Below are positions 38,427 through 49,358 of a stretch of 64,000 nt of DNA, in pieces (within the stretch, counting starts at the first letter, position 1; each line of letters begins with the position of its first letter). The translations under genes and the position numbers were made by a program. Source of the DNA: Magnetospirillum sp. 15-1 (GTDB lineage: Bacteria > Pseudomonadota > Alphaproteobacteria > Rhodospirillales > Magnetospirillaceae). The notes under the pieces are model-generated. The model worked only from the letters and a program-made list of their open reading frames with translations. It made no database searches and had not been told where the DNA came from. The DNA lies in assembly GCF_900184795.1 (NCBI RefSeq), contig NZ_FXXN01000021.1, positions 148,572-212,571 on the forward strand. The letters are read 5' to 3'.

Positions 38427-41400
38427 GGGGCACCTTTGTCGGCAAGAATGGAAGCGAGGGCGTCGCGCAGTTCGGCCAGGGTGGCGGGCAGCAGCGGCAC
38501 CAGCATGGCGACCGCCTCGCCGTTGCCGGCCTTGGCGACATTCTCCAAATCGGCGGCCAGACGGCCGAGCCGCATGGCGCCGGCCGTGTTGGCGGTTCCC
38601 TTGAGGCCGTGGGCGACCTCGCGCAGGGCGGCCAGGTCGGCCTCCGTCTCGATACGGGCCACCTTGGCCCCGGCATCGTCGAGGAAGGCGGCCAGGATGG
38701 GGCCAAGCCGCGCCATGTCCCACTTATAGATCGGCCCCATGCGCTGGAAGTCGAACACGTCGGGGTCGATCTCCGGCAAGGCCGGGGCCGGCGCCTCGGC
38801 GGGCTTGTCATCCAGCAGGGCCAGCGCCTTGTCGAAGTCGAAATCTCCCACATGGCGGGCAATGCGGTCGGCCCGGTCGCCGAGAGCCGAGCGCAGCAGG
38901 GCGAGGTTGGCGACCACCAGTTCCTCGGCCTCGGCATCGCTGTCGGCCAGCAGGGCACGCAATTGCCCGATCACCGCCCCGGCATCACCCACGACGGGAT
39001 CGGCGGCCTCGGCCCGGGGCGCCATCGCCCGCTCCACCCGGCCGGTCATCTCCAGCAGCGGCGGCTCCAGCGCCGCAAGTTCGGCCTTGGCGTCGCCACC
39101 GGCCTTGATCGCGGCCTCGGCGCTTGCGGCCTGGGTCTGCAGCCCGCAAGCGCCCACATTGCCGGCGATGCTCTTCAAGGTATGGGCGAGACGTTCGGCG
39201 GTGGCGGCATCACCAGCGGCCAGGGCGGTGCGGATCGCGTCCACCGCCCCCTTCTGCCCGGCGGCGAACTTGCGCAGCATCTCGAGATAAAGCGGCCGCT
39301 TGCCCCGCACCCGCTTCAGCCCGTCGGCGGTATCCAGGCCGGGAATATCGGTGGGAATCTCCGCCGCGACGGCCGCGACGGAAGCCGGAGCCGCCGAAGC
39401 GACGGCCGGGACCGGCGCGGCCCGATGCCACTTCAACAGGGTGGCGAACATCTCATCGGGATCGATGGGCTTGGCCAGGTGGTCGTTCATGCCCGCCTCC
39501 AGGCAGCGTTCCTTGTCGGCCTGCATGGCGTTGGCGGTCATGGCTATGATGGGCAGGGTGGACAGGCCCAGCCTGCGGATTTCACGCGTCGCGGCCACGC
39601 CGTCCATCACCGGCATCTGCATGTCCATCAGCACGATGTCGTAGGGGGCCACCTTGACCTTGTCCACGGCGATCTGGCCGTTCTCGGCGATCTCCACCAC
39701 CACGCCGCCATCGGCCAGCAATTCGGTGGCCACCTGCTGGTTGAAGTCGTTGTCCTCGACCAGCAGGACCCTGAGACCCTTGAGGCCGGACAGATCGATA
39801 TCGGACACCTCCGCGCCCCGCTCGTCGCCGGGTTCCTCCTCCTGCACCGCCCCCAGGGAACGCATGGCGGAATCGAACAGCAGCGAGGGATTGACCGGCT
39901 TGATCAACACCTCCTCGATACCGGCATTCTCCGCCCCTTTCATGACCTCCTCGCGGCCATGGGCGGTCACCATGATCATGTGGGGGGTCGTGGCAAGGCC
40001 GAGGCCCTTGATGGCATAGGCCGTCTCGATGCCGTCCATGCCGGGCATCTGCCAGTCGAGGAAGACGATCTCGTAGGGATCGCCGCCCACGCTGCGGCGC
40101 ACCGCCTCCACCGCCATCGCACCGGATTCCACGTCGTCCACCTTGAACGACATGGAGACCAGCATGTCGACCAGCACGGCGCGGGCATTCTCGTTGTCGT
40201 CCACCACCAGCATGCGCCGGCCGCGCAGATCGGGCTTGGGCAGCAGCTTGCGGCGCGGCTTGCCCTTGCCCAGCGTGGCGGTGAACCAGAAGGTCGAGCC
40301 CTTGCCCGGCTCGGATTCGACGCCGACGCCGCCCCCCATCAGCTCCGCCAGCTTCTTGGAGATGGCCAGCCCCAGGCCGGTACCGCCGTACTTGCGGGTG
40401 GTGGAGGAATCCGCCTGCTGGAAGCTCTGGAACAGGCGCCCCCTCTGTTCCTCGGTCAGGCCGATGCCGGTGTCCCTGACCTCGAACCGCAGCACCACCT
40501 CTCCCCCTAAGTCCTGGCCCAGACGGACCCGGATGGTGATTTCGCCGTCTTCCGTGAACTTCACCGCGTTGTTGGCGTAGTTGATGAGGATCTGCCCCAG
40601 GCGCAACGGGTCGCCCACCATGTCGTTGGGCACGTCGGGAGCCACGTCGAACACCAGTTCCAGCCCCTTGGCCGAGGCTTTGTCGGTGATCAGGTTGGCG
40701 ACGTTGTCCAGCACCTTGTCCAGATGGACCTCGGTGTTCTCCACCGCCAGCTTGCCGGCCTCGATCTTCGAAAAATCGAGGATGTCGTTGATGATGCCCA
40801 GCAGGTGCTGGCCCGATTGCTGGATCTTGCGGACATAATCCTTCTGGCGCGGATTGAGCTCGGTCTTCAGGGCCAGATGGCTCATGCCGATGATGGCGTT
40901 CATGGGAGTACGGATTTCGTGGCTCATATTGGCCAGGAAATCGGCCTTGGCCTGGGAGGCCGCCTCGGCCAGATCCTTGGCGTGCCTCAGGTTCTCGGCG
41001 GCCTGCTTGCGCTCGGTGATGTCGACGAAGGTCCCCACCAGCCCGCCGGGCGAGCCGTCCGCCTTGCGAAAGCCCGAGACGTAATAGAGCGTGTCGTGAA
41101 CCTTGCCGTCGGCGAAGGGGATGGGCATCTCCTTTTGCACCGCCGAGGCGTTGGCGATGACCGCCTCGTCCTCGGCCTGATAGGCGACGCGGTCGGCTTC
41201 CGGCAGGTAGTCGAGGTCGAGGACCGCTTTGCCCAGCAGAACCTCGCGGCCGACGGCGAAAGTCTGCTCGTAGGCGCGGTTGACGCCCAGGAAGCGGGCA
41301 TCCGGCCCCTTGTAGAACAGAGGATAGGGGATGGTGTCGACCATGGCCTGCTGGAACATGGCCTGATCGCGAATGGCGTTCTCCGCCCCCTTGCGGTCGC

Positions 41401-43519
41401 TGATGTCCAGCAGCCAGGCCAGGACGCCGGCTTCACCCATATAGGTGATCGGTATGTAGGTGACCAGCATGTCCAGCGGCGTCTTGTCGATGCTCCACAT
41501 CTGGACTTCCCGGTTGGTCACGATGCCATCCCGTTTCAGGGTGGCGAGCAAGGCGTCGCGATCCTCCTGGCGGACGTAGACGTCGGGTGCCCTGTCGCCC
41601 ACGTGGAAGCCGAACTTCTCGTTCACGATGGGATTGGCGAAGCGGATGGTCCCGTTGGTGGTGATGGCGATGCTGATGGGACTGCGGTCCAGGATGTTCT
41701 GCAGCCGCTCCCGCTCGGCGGCCAGGGCCTCGGCGGCGGCCTTGCGCTCGGTGATGTCGCGGAACGAGACCACGGTGCCCACCACCCGGCCGTCCTTGAC
41801 CACCGGCGTGGTGCCGTATTCCACGGGAAAGCTGGTCCCGTCCTTGCGCCACAGCACCTCGTCGTCCACGCTTCGCGGCCGGCCGTCCCGGCTGGTGAGG
41901 AACATCGGGCAGCATTCGCGGGGGAAGTCTCTGCCGTCGGGATAGGTGTGGTGGACCAGGGCATGCATGGCCTTGCCCACCAGATCCTCCACCTCGAAGC
42001 CCAGCATCCGGGCTCCGGCCGGATTGACGAAGGAGACGGAGCCGTCGGGATTGAGACCGCAGATCCCCTCGTCCACCGACCCCAGGAGCAGGCGCGAGCG
42101 CTCCTCGGCCTCGGCCAACTGGTCGTTGATGGCCTCCAGCTCCTGCTTGCGGGCGGCGAGCTGCCGCTCCGAGGCGGCCAGGGTGGCGGCCTGAACCTGG
42201 GTCTCGGCCAGCAATTGCTGGGTCTTGTTGGTACGCTCGATGATCTCCAGGCTCATGGCCAGGACCGGCATGATGCCGTCGAGCAGGGCCTGATCACGGG
42301 GGCCGAAGCCCTCGATGGCGGCGAATTCCACCACCGCCAGCAGCCTGTCGCCGCGCAGCACCGGAAGCACCGCGATGGATTTGGGGGCCATGTCGCCTGT
42401 GGCTCCGCCCATGCGGATATAGTCGGGCGGCGGCTGGGTGATGATGATGGGAGTGCGCTCCAGGGCGCATTGGCCGACCAGCCCCTCGCCGATGGCGAAG
42501 CCCTGTTCCAGGCTCTTGCGCTCGCGGTGGGCATAGCCGCCCAGCAGCATCAGCCGCGCTCCGCTCTCGTCCAGCAGATAGAAGGCCGCCTGCCCCAGCT
42601 TGAGCAGCGGGGCCAGCATGGAGAATAGCTGGCGGACCAGTTCGGCGGGGTTGGCGGTGCTCTGCAGCTCGGCGGAAATGGCGGCCAGATGGGTCTTGAT
42701 CCAGCGCTGCTCCTCCATCTGGCGGGAATCGGCGCGCAGCACGTCGATGGCGCGGGCCAGGGCGCCCACCTCGTTGGGCAGGGCGGTGCCAGGAACCTCC
42801 AGATCCAGCGTGCCGGTGGCCAATTGCTCCACCACGCCGCGGAGCCGGTCGATGGGGCGGCGGATGGACAGGCTGAGCACGAAGCCGACCAGCAGGCTGG
42901 CGGCCACCGTACCGGCCAGCAGGGCGACGGTGAGCACGATCCCGCTCTCGGCCGCCTGGGCGGCGGCGGCGGCCTCGATACGGGCCCGCTCCTCCTTGTG
43001 ATCGGCCACCGCGGCCAGGGCGAGGTCGGCGGCGGCGGCGGCACGCTGGAAGTCGGGGGTCGAGACGAAGGCGGCGGCCTCGGCGGTGTTCTTGCGGAGC
43101 AGGGCCATACCCTGGTCCACATTGGCCTTGTAGCTTCTGAACTGCTCGTCGAAGCGGGTGAGGTTACGCTTGTTCTCCTCGCGGAAAACGTGGGGCCGGG
43201 CCTCCTCGATCTCGCGGCGCAGGCCGGCTTCGGCCTCCGCCAGCAGGGACATCGCCCGCTCGCGCTCGGCGGCGTCGGGAGCCAGGATGGCCTGGCGCAG
43301 CGCACGCCCCATCTTGGCCAGCTCGATCCGCGCATCCTTCAGGCCGGAAATACCCTTCAGTTCGTCTTCGTACAGCCGCTGGAAGCCGGTATTGAGGACG
43401 CTCTGGTTGTGCAGGCCGCCCAGCCCGAGAAAGACCGTCAGCAGCAGCAGGATGGCAAATCCGGTCAGCAGCTTGGTCCTCAGCGTCAGGCGCTCCAAGG
43501 CGTTGAGCAGACGGTTCAT
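38423..43519 (-). CDS. Large hybrid histidine kinase (HAMP-GAF-PAS3-HK-REC2-HPT2)
   Basis: A 1698-residue membrane kinase. In order: TM1 (about 18-36), periplasmic helical domain, TM2 (about 193-219), HAMP, GAF (about 285-430), coiled coil, three PAS domains (about 478-860), HisKA with H867 in [19 protein letters not shown], HATPase, and two receivers ([12 protein letters not shown] and [12 protein letters not shown]). Two HPT domains follow ([14 protein letters not shown] and [14 protein letters not shown]). This holds a full phosphorelay in one chain. It overlaps the upstream dCache-GAF gene and the downstream receiver gene by four bases each. Having two HPT domains is unusual. Confidence 0.93.
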   Translation of the reverse strand: MNRLLNALERLTLRTKLLTGFAILLLLTVFLGLGGLHNQSVLNTGFQRLYEDELKGISGLKDARIELAKMGRALRQAILAPDAAERERAMSLLAEAEAGLRREIEEARPHVFREENKRNLTRFDEQFRSYKANVDQGMALLRKNTAEAAAFVSTPDFQRAAAAADLALAAVADHKEERARIEAAAAAQAAESGIVLTVALLAGTVAASLLVGFVLSLSIRRPIDRLRGVVEQLATGTLDLEVPGTALPNEVGALARAIDVLRADSRQMEEQRWIKTHLAAISAELQSTANPAELVRQLFSMLAPLLKLGQAAFYLLDESGARLMLLGGYAHRERKSLEQGFAIGEGLVGQCALERTPIIITQPPPDYIRMGGATGDMAPKSIAVLPVLRGDRLLAVVEFAAIEGFGPRDQALLDGIMPVLAMSLEIIERTNKTQQLLAETQVQAATLAASERQLAARKQELEAINDQLAEAEERSRLLLGSVDEGICGLNPDGSVSFVNPAGARMLGFEVEDLVGKAMHALVHHTYPDGRDFPRECCPMFLTSRDGRPRSVDDEVLWRKDGTSFPVEYGTTPVVKDGRVVGTVVSFRDITERKAAAEALAAERERLQNILDRSPISIAITTNGTIRFANPIVNEKFGFHVGDRAPDVYVRQEDRDALLATLKRDGIVTNREVQMWSIDKTPLDMLVTYIPITYMGEAGVLAWLLDISDRKGAENAIRDQAMFQQAMVDTIPYPLFYKGPDARFLGVNRAYEQTFAVGREVLLGKAVLDLDYLPEADRVAYQAEDEAVIANASAVQKEMPIPFADGKVHDTLYYVSGFRKADGSPGGLVGTFVDITERKQAAENLRHAKDLAEAASQAKADFLANMSHEIRTPMNAIIGMSHLALKTELNPRQKDYVRKIQQSGQHLLGIINDILDFSKIEAGKLAVENTEVHLDKVLDNVANLITDKASAKGLELVFDVAPDVPNDMVGDPLRLGQILINYANNAVKFTEDGEITIRVRLGQDLGGEVVLRFEVRDTGIGLTEEQRGRLFQSFQQADSSTTRKYGGTGLGLAISKKLAELMGGGVGVESEPGKGSTFWFTATLGKGKPRRKLLPKPDLRGRRMLVVDDNENARAVLVDMLVSMSFKVDDVESGAMAVEAVRRSVGGDPYEIVFLDWQMPGMDGIETAYAIKGLGLATTPHMIMVTAHGREEVMKGAENAGIEEVLIKPVNPSLLFDSAMRSLGAVQEEEPGDERGAEVSDIDLSGLKGLRVLLVEDNDFNQQVATELLADGGVVVEIAENGQIAVDKVKVAPYDIVLMDMQMPVMDGVAATREIRRLGLSTLPIIAMTANAMQADKERCLEAGMNDHLAKPIDPDEMFATLLKWHRAAPVPAVASAAPASVAAVAAEIPTDIPGLDTADGLKRVRGKRPLYLEMLRKFAAGQKGAVDAIRTALAAGDAATAERLAHTLKSIAGNVGACGLQTQAASAEAAIKAGGDAKAELAALEPPLLEMTGRVERAMAPRAEAADPVVGDAGAVIGQLRALLADSDAEAEELVVANLALLRSALGDRADRIARHVGDFDFDKALALLDDKPAEAPAPALPEIDPDVFDFQRMGPIYKWDMARLGPILAAFLDDAGAKVARIETEADLAALREVAHGLKGTANTAGAMRLGRLAADLENVAKAGNGEAVAMLVPLLPATLAELRDALASILADKGAP

Positions 43520-45078
43520 GGCGTTGCCTCACTGGGGACCGGCGCGGCGCTCAGCTGGCGGCGCTGGATTTCGAGGTTGAGGGCCAGCAGCGAGGCCAGC
43601 TCCCGGAATTGCACGACATCACCGGACGACGGCGGCCGGAGAACGGCGATCTCGACGGCGCCCAGCGGCGTGTCGTCGAGCATCAGCGGCTCCATCAGCA
43701 CCCCGGCCGGCGCGGTGTTGCCGAGGCCGGAGCGGATGGACCATGTTTCCACCTCCTCGCCGGCCAGCACACGGCCGTGGCGGTCGAGGACGCACTGCCC
43801 CAGCAGGCCCGCCCCCGGAGCCAATTCACCGGCAATACCGGGAGGCGCGGCATAGGACGCCGCCAGCCCCATGGCGGATGCGCCGTCCGCCTCGAACACG
43901 TAGACCGCGCCCTGCAGCGCCCCCAGGATGTCGTGGGCCTCGGCCAGGAAGATGCGGGCCAGATCGGCGACGCCCCTGGCCCGCTGCAGCTTCATGGCCG
44001 CCTCGGCCCGTCGGTTCTTGCGCTCGGCGCTGGCCGCCTGCTCGCGGGCGTATTGCTCGATGCGCCGGGTGGCCAGGCTTTGGGAATGCTGGCCGCGCAC
44101 CAGCTTGAGCAGCAGCCCGACGATCACCAGCAGGGCGAGGCCGGTGGTCAGCCCCGCCGCCACACCGTCGCGGGTGGCCGAACTGCTGGACAGATCATCG
44201 GCCAGCACCACCGACCAGTCGCCGTAGGGATCGTTCCACTGCACCTGGGCAACCGCCAGGGCATGAAGCCGCCCGCCGATGGATACGATGCCGGGCGTGA
44301 CGGAGAACGGCAGCACCGGCGGGTCGGCCTTCTCGAACATGGCACCGAACTGCTTGAGGGCACGGATCGAGGTCAGGCGCTCGAAGGTGGCCCGGCCGGC
44401 CAGATGCCCGACCCATTCCGGCCGGCTGCCGGCGAACACCACGCCCTGGGGCGACAGCAGCAGGGCGATGCCGCCGCGTTCCGTCAACAGGCTGTCGACC
44501 CGTTCCAGCCCGGTGCGGGCCACCACCGCGCCGATGGGATCGCTGCTCCGCTGGGCCGTGGCGCGTACCGGGGCGGTGAAGTACAGCGCCCGGTCGCCGC
44601 GCGCCAGACTGACGGCGGCATAGACGTTGCTCTGCCCCTTCATGGCCATCTGGTAGTATGGCCGGAAAGTCACGTTAAGCCCGGTGGACGGCCGCCCGCT
44701 GCTGTCCCAGGACGAATGGACGACACCGTCGCCGCCCACCACGAACACGCCCTGCGCATCATGGGACCGGGCGACATCCTCCAGCAGGCCGGCGATGCGG
44801 GGAAGATTGGGAGGGACCTCGCCACGGGCGTCGAACTTGATGTCCTGGGCCACCGCGCCGAGCAGGGACAGCGCGCCCATGACGTTGCCGTTCAGGGTCT
44901 GCGACATGATTTCCACGCCGCGCCGCTCGGCCTCGATCAGCAGCCGGTCCAGGCGCTCCTCGTGGCGGATGGAAAGGGTCAGCCACCCGGCCAGCCCACC
45001 ACCCGACAGCGCGACGAGCAAGGCCAACAGCCACCCCAGACCGGGGCTTTTGATCAGCAGTGCCACCAAGCGTCCCAT
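43516..45078 (-). CDS. Membrane sensor protein with dCache-like and GAF domains
   Basis: A 520-residue protein with TM1 (about 14-36), a periplasmic dCache-like domain (about 40-310, with [21 protein letters not shown] and [22 protein letters not shown]), TM2 (about 317-338) and a cytoplasmic GAF domain (about 370-510). It lacks kinase, cyclase or MCP output, so it probably senses ligands and acts through the hybrid kinase, with which it overlaps by four bases. It is the first gene of the four-gene operon, and its promoter should lie in 45079-45200. Confidence 0.85.
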   Translation of the reverse strand: MGRLVALLIKSPGLGWLLALLVALSGGGLAGWLTLSIRHEERLDRLLIEAERRGVEIMSQTLNGNVMGALSLLGAVAQDIKFDARGEVPPNLPRIAGLLEDVARSHDAQGVFVVGGDGVVHSSWDSSGRPSTGLNVTFRPYYQMAMKGQSNVYAAVSLARGDRALYFTAPVRATAQRSSDPIGAVVARTGLERVDSLLTERGGIALLLSPQGVVFAGSRPEWVGHLAGRATFERLTSIRALKQFGAMFEKADPPVLPFSVTPGIVSIGGRLHALAVAQVQWNDPYGDWSVVLADDLSSSSATRDGVAAGLTTGLALLVIVGLLLKLVRGQHSQSLATRRIEQYAREQAASAERKNRRAEAAMKLQRARGVADLARIFLAEAHDILGALQGAVYVFEADGASAMGLAASYAAPPGIAGELAPGAGLLGQCVLDRHGRVLAGEEVETWSIRSGLGNTAPAGVLMEPLMLDDTPLGAVEIAVLRPPSSGDVVQFRELASLLALNLEIQRRQLSAAPVPSEATP

Positions 45079-45551
45079 CCGGTCTACCCCAAACCTCTTA
45101 GGACCAGGGGAATCTCCCTAAACCAAAGCAGGATAGACCAGCAACCGCGAAACGAAAATTCCTTTTAGCCGACCACCCCGATGGTTTGCCGCCGAAAGGC
45201 GCCGCCCCGGCCAGACCCACGCCGCACGGGGCGGAGGGGCTCGAATTTCGCTCCTTCGGTAGAGGCACACGCCATATGCCATACCTTCAGTATGGGATTA
45301 ATACCTAATCCTTGGTTGGGCCGAGCCTTGCCATCCACTGCCACCATATGTGGCACCCATCGAGCCAATACCCACAAGATGTCCGCTCACCTTGCGACAA
45401 GCTCCGTCATCTTTCGCAACATGCGGAGATGTCGGGTCCGCACCCTAATTCAACCGAAAGGCTGATGTTTTCGAGCAATACCAACGCGCAGCCCACAACA
45501 GGTAGGGAAAAGGCATAATTCAACTGTGCTTATGAAAGGGAGGAACATCCC
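45079..45551. other. Non-coding divergent gap with two small palindromes
   Basis: No credible gene is seen in these 473 bases between two divergently read signalling units. They contain the inverted repeats CCATACCTTCAGTATGG (45279-45295) and TGCCACCATATGTGGCA (45339-45355), which could be operators or small hairpins. Promoters for the sensor operon (leftward) and the PAS-MCP pair (rightward) must lie here. I cannot assign hexamers with confidence. Confidence 0.5.
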
Positions 45552-46076
45552 ATGCGGCACGGCGAGCGCCTTACCGGCGTCGAAACGTTCTTCAACGAGA
45601 ACGATGTCATTGTCAGCAAGACCAACCTCAAGGGCATCATCACCTACGCCAACCGCACCTTCCTCACGGTGAGCGGCTTCGACGAGGCGGAGGTGATCGG
45701 CCAACCCCACAACCTGATCCGCCATCCGCAGATGCCGCGATGCATCTTCAAGATGCTGTGGGAAGCGCTGCAGGACGGCCGGGAGATCTTCGCCTACGTG
45801 GTCAACCGCACCAAGCAGGGACATCACTACTGGGTCCTGGCCCATGTGACGCCCAGCTTCGACGCGGATCACCGGATCGTCGGCTACCACTCCAACCGGC
45901 GGGTCCCCGACAGAGAGCCGCTGGAAGGCATCATCATCCCCCTCTATCGCCGTCTGACCGATTGCGAGCAGCAGGCCACCGGCCCCAAGGAGGGGCTGCA
46001 GGCCTCCGGCGACCTGTTGCGGGGATACCTCGAGGAGAAGGGCGTCCGCTATGATCAGTTCATCTTCTCTCTATAG
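45552..46076 (+). CDS. Stand-alone PAS protein (Aer-type sensor module)
   Basis: A 174-residue protein that is almost entirely one PAS domain of the aerotaxis-receptor kind: [32 protein letters not shown] and [14 protein letters not shown] in segments, with the NLIRHPDMP-like signature of Aer. Aer PAS domains bind FAD and sense redox state. It ends in [21 protein letters not shown] stands about 10 bases before the ATG. Its last 26 bases overlap the next gene in another frame, so sensor and transducer are coupled. Confidence 0.88.
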   Translation: MRHGERLTGVETFFNENDVIVSKTNLKGIITYANRTFLTVSGFDEAEVIGQPHNLIRHPQMPRCIFKMLWEALQDGREIFAYVVNRTKQGHHYWVLAHVTPSFDADHRIVGYHSNRRVPDREPLEGIIIPLYRRLTDCEQQATGPKEGLQASGDLLRGYLEEKGVRYDQFIFSL

Positions 46077-47361
46077 AGTGCGGCTGGCGGCTGCGGCCAC
46101 GGCGGTCCTGTTCGTCCTGATCCCGGTGGCGGAGGCCGCCGGCGGAAGCCCCTCGCCCGCGACCATGGCGGTCGCATTGGCCGGGCTGGCGGTCTCGCTG
46201 GCCGCCATGCGGTACATCCTGCGGCTGCGGCGCGCCCTCGACAGCGCGGTCAAGACCGTTCAGGCGGTGGCGCGGGGTGATTTCGAAGCCCGGCTGGTGG
46301 GTATCCGCGAAGGAGGACGGGTCGGCGAACTGCTGCATTCCGTCAACGAGCTGATCGACCGCTCCGACAGTTTCGTGCGCGAGGCGTCGGCCTCCATGGA
46401 GCACGTGGCCCGGGGGCAGTACCACCGCCGGATCGTCGAGCGGGGCATGATGGGCCATTTCCTGCACGGCGCCCGCGCCATCAACGCCGCCACCAGCGCC
46501 ATCGAGCGCAAGGTCGGCGATTTCGCCACCGTCACCCGGCATTTCGAGGATACGGTGGGCTCGGTGGTCCGTCTGACCGCCGCCGCCGCCACGGAACTGC
46601 AGGCCACCGCCCAGGGCATGGAGCAGACCGCCGCCGACACCAGCGGCACCGCCACCACCGTCGCCGCCGCCGCCGAGGAGGCCTCGACCAATGTGGAGAC
46701 CGTGGCCGCCGCCGCCGAGGAACTGTCGGCCGCCATCAACGAGATCAGCCGGCAGGTGGAGCAATCCACCTCCATCGCCGGCGCCGCCATGGATCAGGCC
46801 GCCCGGACCAACGCCATGGTGGAAAGCCTGGCGGAATCCTCCAACAAGATCGGCGAGGTGGTGAACCTGATCAACGACATCGCGTCGCAGACCAACCTGC
46901 TGGCCTTGAACGCCACCATCGAGGCGGCCCGCGCCGGCGAGGCCGGAAAAGGCTTCGCCGTGGTCGCCAGCGAGGTCAAGACCCTGGCGACCCAGACCGC
47001 CAGGGCCACCAGCGAGATCGCCGAACAGATCGCCGCCGTCCAGTCGGCGGCCACCGGAACCGCCGAGGCGATCCGTTCCATCGCCGGCACCATCACCGAC
47101 ATCAACCGCTATACCACCGCCATCGCGGCGTCGGTGGACCAGCAAAGCGCCGCCACCCGCGAGATCGCCCGCAACGTGGAACGCGCCTCGGCCGGCGCCA
47201 CCCAGGTCAGCGGCAATGTTCACAAGCTTTCGGAAGGGGCCGACCAGACCGGACAGGCCGCCGGCGACGTGCTGAGCGCCGCCCACCAGTTGTCCCTCCA
47301 GTCGGAACAGCTCAGCACCGTGGTCGGAGACTTCCTCGGCGAGTTGAAGACCGTGCTGTAG
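46051..47361 (+). CDS. Methyl-accepting chemotaxis protein with Aer-like membrane anchor
   Basis: A 436-residue transducer. Two closely spaced membrane helices (about 9-30 and 37-57) are joined by a very short loop, GGSPSP, leaving no periplasmic sensor. HAMP-like segments follow (about 58-150), then the MCP signalling domain with tip [26 protein letters not shown] in segments near residues 284-309. The C-terminus has no CheR-docking pentapeptide. With the overlapping PAS gene it reconstitutes the layout of Aer as two chains. Confidence 0.92.
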   Translation: MISSSSLYRVRLAAAATAVLFVLIPVAEAAGGSPSPATMAVALAGLAVSLAAMRYILRLRRALDSAVKTVQAVARGDFEARLVGIREGGRVGELLHSVNELIDRSDSFVREASASMEHVARGQYHRRIVERGMMGHFLHGARAINAATSAIERKVGDFATVTRHFEDTVGSVVRLTAAAATELQATAQGMEQTAADTSGTATTVAAAAEEASTNVETVAAAAEELSAAINEISRQVEQSTSIAGAAMDQAARTNAMVESLAESSNKIGEVVNLINDIASQTNLLALNATIEAARAGEAGKGFAVVASEVKTLATQTARATSEIAEQIAAVQSAATGTAEAIRSIAGTITDINRYTTAIAASVDQQSAATREIARNVERASAGATQVSGNVHKLSEGADQTGQAAGDVLSAAHQLSLQSEQLSTVVGDFLGELKTVL

Positions 47362-47403
47362 ACGGCCTGGAGCGGCGCGCCTTGAATATCGCTCCAGCGC
47401 CCG

Positions 47404-47497
47404 TTGAGGGCGCGGCCAAGGGCGCGGATGCGCCCGCCCGGCGAGGGACAATGATAAAGCCTATAGCGTGATGCGCATTTTGGGCAGCACGCTATAG
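47404..47497. repeat. Dispersed intergenic repeat, copy B, with attached palindrome
   Basis: The first 62 bases match copy A at 7799-7860 with about six differences. Directly after it, CTATAGCGTG (47461-47470) and CACGCTATAG (47488-47497) form a perfect 10-bp inverted repeat. It sits between two convergent genes and may also act as a two-way terminator. Confidence 0.75.
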
Positions 47498-47510
47498 CGA
47501 TGGCCGCGGC

Positions 47511-47960
47511 CTATGCCGCGCCGCCATTCCGAGGCGGCTGATTGACGGCGACCCAATAGATGCCCAGCCTGGAAACGCATTCCGCGAAGGCATGAAAATC
47601 CACCGGCTTACGCACGAAGCTGTTCGCGCCGTGCTCATAGCTCCTCAGACGATCCCGGTCCTCGTCGGAAGAGGTCAGGATGACGACCGGCAGCAATCGG
47701 GTGCGGGGATCGTCCCGCAACCTCGCCAGCACTTCGAGACCGCCCACGCGCGGCAGATTGATATCCAGCAGGGCCACCACCGGCAACGCGGCATCGCTGC
47801 GATGGGAGAACTCGCCGACGCCGAACAGGTAGTCCAGGGCCTGCTGGCCATCGCGAACAACGTCGATCTGGTTGGCGACGTTGGCCTTGTGCAGCGCCCG
47901 CAGTATCAGCAACTCATCCTGAGGATTGTCCTCGACCAGAAGCAGCGTTGATTTATTCAC
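47511..47960 (-). CDS. Rcp1-like response regulator
   Basis: A 149-residue single receiver from a GTG start. It has the Rcp1-type N-terminus LLLVEDNPQDELLILRAL and the insert-bearing DVVRDGQQALDYLFGVG. The phosphoacceptor aspartate is in VVALLDINLPRVGGLEV, the switch residue in VVILTSSDEDRD, and the lysine in FVRKPVDFHAF. Rcp1-type receivers serve phytochrome-like and related kinases. It overlaps the upstream ethylene-receptor-like kinase gene by four bases, so it is the likely direct partner. Confidence 0.93.
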   Translation of the reverse strand: MNKSTLLLVEDNPQDELLILRALHKANVANQIDVVRDGQQALDYLFGVGEFSHRSDAALPVVALLDINLPRVGGLEVLARLRDDPRTRLLPVVILTSSDEDRDRLRSYEHGANSFVRKPVDFHAFAECVSRLGIYWVAVNQPPRNGGAA

Positions 47961-49126
47961 GACGGTTCTCCTTCCTGGCGGGGGGAGCCCGACCGCGGAA
48001 GGGAGAACCGGAAGGTGGCTCCCCCGCCGACGGCGGCCTCGGCTGAAATGGCGCCGCCATGGCGCTGGATGATGCGGCTGACGGTGGACAGACCGATGCC
48101 GATGCCGGGAAATTCGTCCTGGCGATGAAGACGCTGGAACGGCTTGAACAGCTTTTCCGCATGGGCCATGTCGAACCCGACGCCATTGTCGGCCACGAAG
48201 ATGGTGGTGGTGGCCGCGTCGCACCGCCCGTAGACACGAACGGCCGGCTCGGTGGCTTTGGCGGCGTATTTCACCGCATTGTCCAACAGGTTCTGCATCA
48301 CCGCCTCGATCAGTCGGCAATCGCCCCAAACCGTGAGTCCCGGCTCGATTTCCCAGGTCGTGGCCGTATCGGTTCCGGCGGCCTTCATCTGTTCCCGCAT
48401 GGAGGCCGCCAGGGCGGAAATATCGACATCCGTCCGCTGCAAATCCCCGCGTGTGGCGCGGGACAATTGAAGCAGGCCGTCGATCAGCTCGCCCATATGC
48501 TTGCCGCCACGGACGATCTGGGAAATATACTGCCGGGCTTCCTCGTCCAGCTTCTCGCCGTAATCCTCGGCCAAGGCCGTGCTGAATCCGATCATGGCCC
48601 GCAGCGGCGCCCGCAGATCGTGAGAGACGGCATAGGCGAAGCTGTCCAGTTCGGCATTGGCGGCCCGCAACTCCTTCTCGGCGGCATGAAGGGTCTCTTC
48701 CGCCAGGCGGCGCTCGTCGATTTCGCGGCCAAGCGCGGTGTTGGCCGCCGCCAATTGGGCGGCGCTGGGCACGGAAAGCGCATGGGGAATCAGGGGCCAG
48801 AGAACGATGGCGGTAAGGAGCGAAGCCACGGCGGTGATCGCCTTGACCACCGCCTGCAGGCCGTAATCCGGGAACCATAGGGTCCAAAGGTCGGACAGGT
48901 GGCTGGTGGCGCACAGCAGGATGAAGACGGCGAATGCCACCGCCACCCAGCGAAGATAGAGGTCCCGCCGCTTGACGACATAAACGATGATCGCGGCACT
49001 GATCGACAGATACGACGCGGCGATGACGGCGTCCGAGGAAGCCAGGGACCAGAACAGCTCAGGGCGCCAGGACAAACAGAAGCCATGGGGATTCAATCCG
49101 TTGAGATCGAACAGGTCGCTGAACAT
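47957..49126 (-). CDS. Histidine kinase with ethylene-receptor-type (ETR1-like) sensor domain
   Basis: A 389-residue kinase whose N-terminus aligns with the plant ethylene receptor ETR1. Three membrane helices lie at about 28-50, 57-75 and 90-112. The residues that matter in ETR1 are all present: D32 and Y39 in SSDAVIAASYLS (ETR1 D25, Y32) and the copper ligands C72 and H76 in LLCATSHLSDLWT (ETR1 C65, H69). A coiled coil leads to the HisKA box with H169 in AYAVSHDLRAPLRAMIGFS and a HATPase with LLDNAVKY. Ethylene or small-olefin sensing through Cu(I) is inferred by homology. Its receiver is the overlapping downstream gene. Confidence 0.9.
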   Translation of the reverse strand: MFSDLFDLNGLNPHGFCLSWRPELFWSLASSDAVIAASYLSISAAIIVYVVKRRDLYLRWVAVAFAVFILLCATSHLSDLWTLWFPDYGLQAVVKAITAVASLLTAIVLWPLIPHALSVPSAAQLAAANTALGREIDERRLAEETLHAAEKELRAANAELDSFAYAVSHDLRAPLRAMIGFSTALAEDYGEKLDEEARQYISQIVRGGKHMGELIDGLLQLSRATRGDLQRTDVDISALAASMREQMKAAGTDTATTWEIEPGLTVWGDCRLIEAVMQNLLDNAVKYAAKATEPAVRVYGRCDAATTTIFVADNGVGFDMAHAEKLFKPFQRLHRQDEFPGIGIGLSTVSRIIQRHGGAISAEAAVGGGATFRFSLPRSGSPRQEGEPS

Positions 49127-49358
49127 CTGCCCCCCTCTTCAGCCGCGCTGACGGATGGAACGTATCGAACCCTCGGACCCGGAACATTTTCGAGGCCGAA
49201 TAACCTCAATCAAATCCCGTATATATTAAGGCACAGATACGGCTCGGCCGTCAGCCAACAATTGAAAGCCGGCCGAACGGGACGGGAGCCGTTCGACTTC
49301 GGCGCGACAGGCGTGCGATATTGGCGACCGGAAGCGCCAGGACAGGACGGCATCGGCA

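Noticed and set aside
45552-47361. A frameshifted single Aer gene
   Set aside because: The PAS protein has a natural ending for this family (YDQFIFSL) and the MCP has its own ATG with full membrane anchor, so two genes are more likely than one broken gene.
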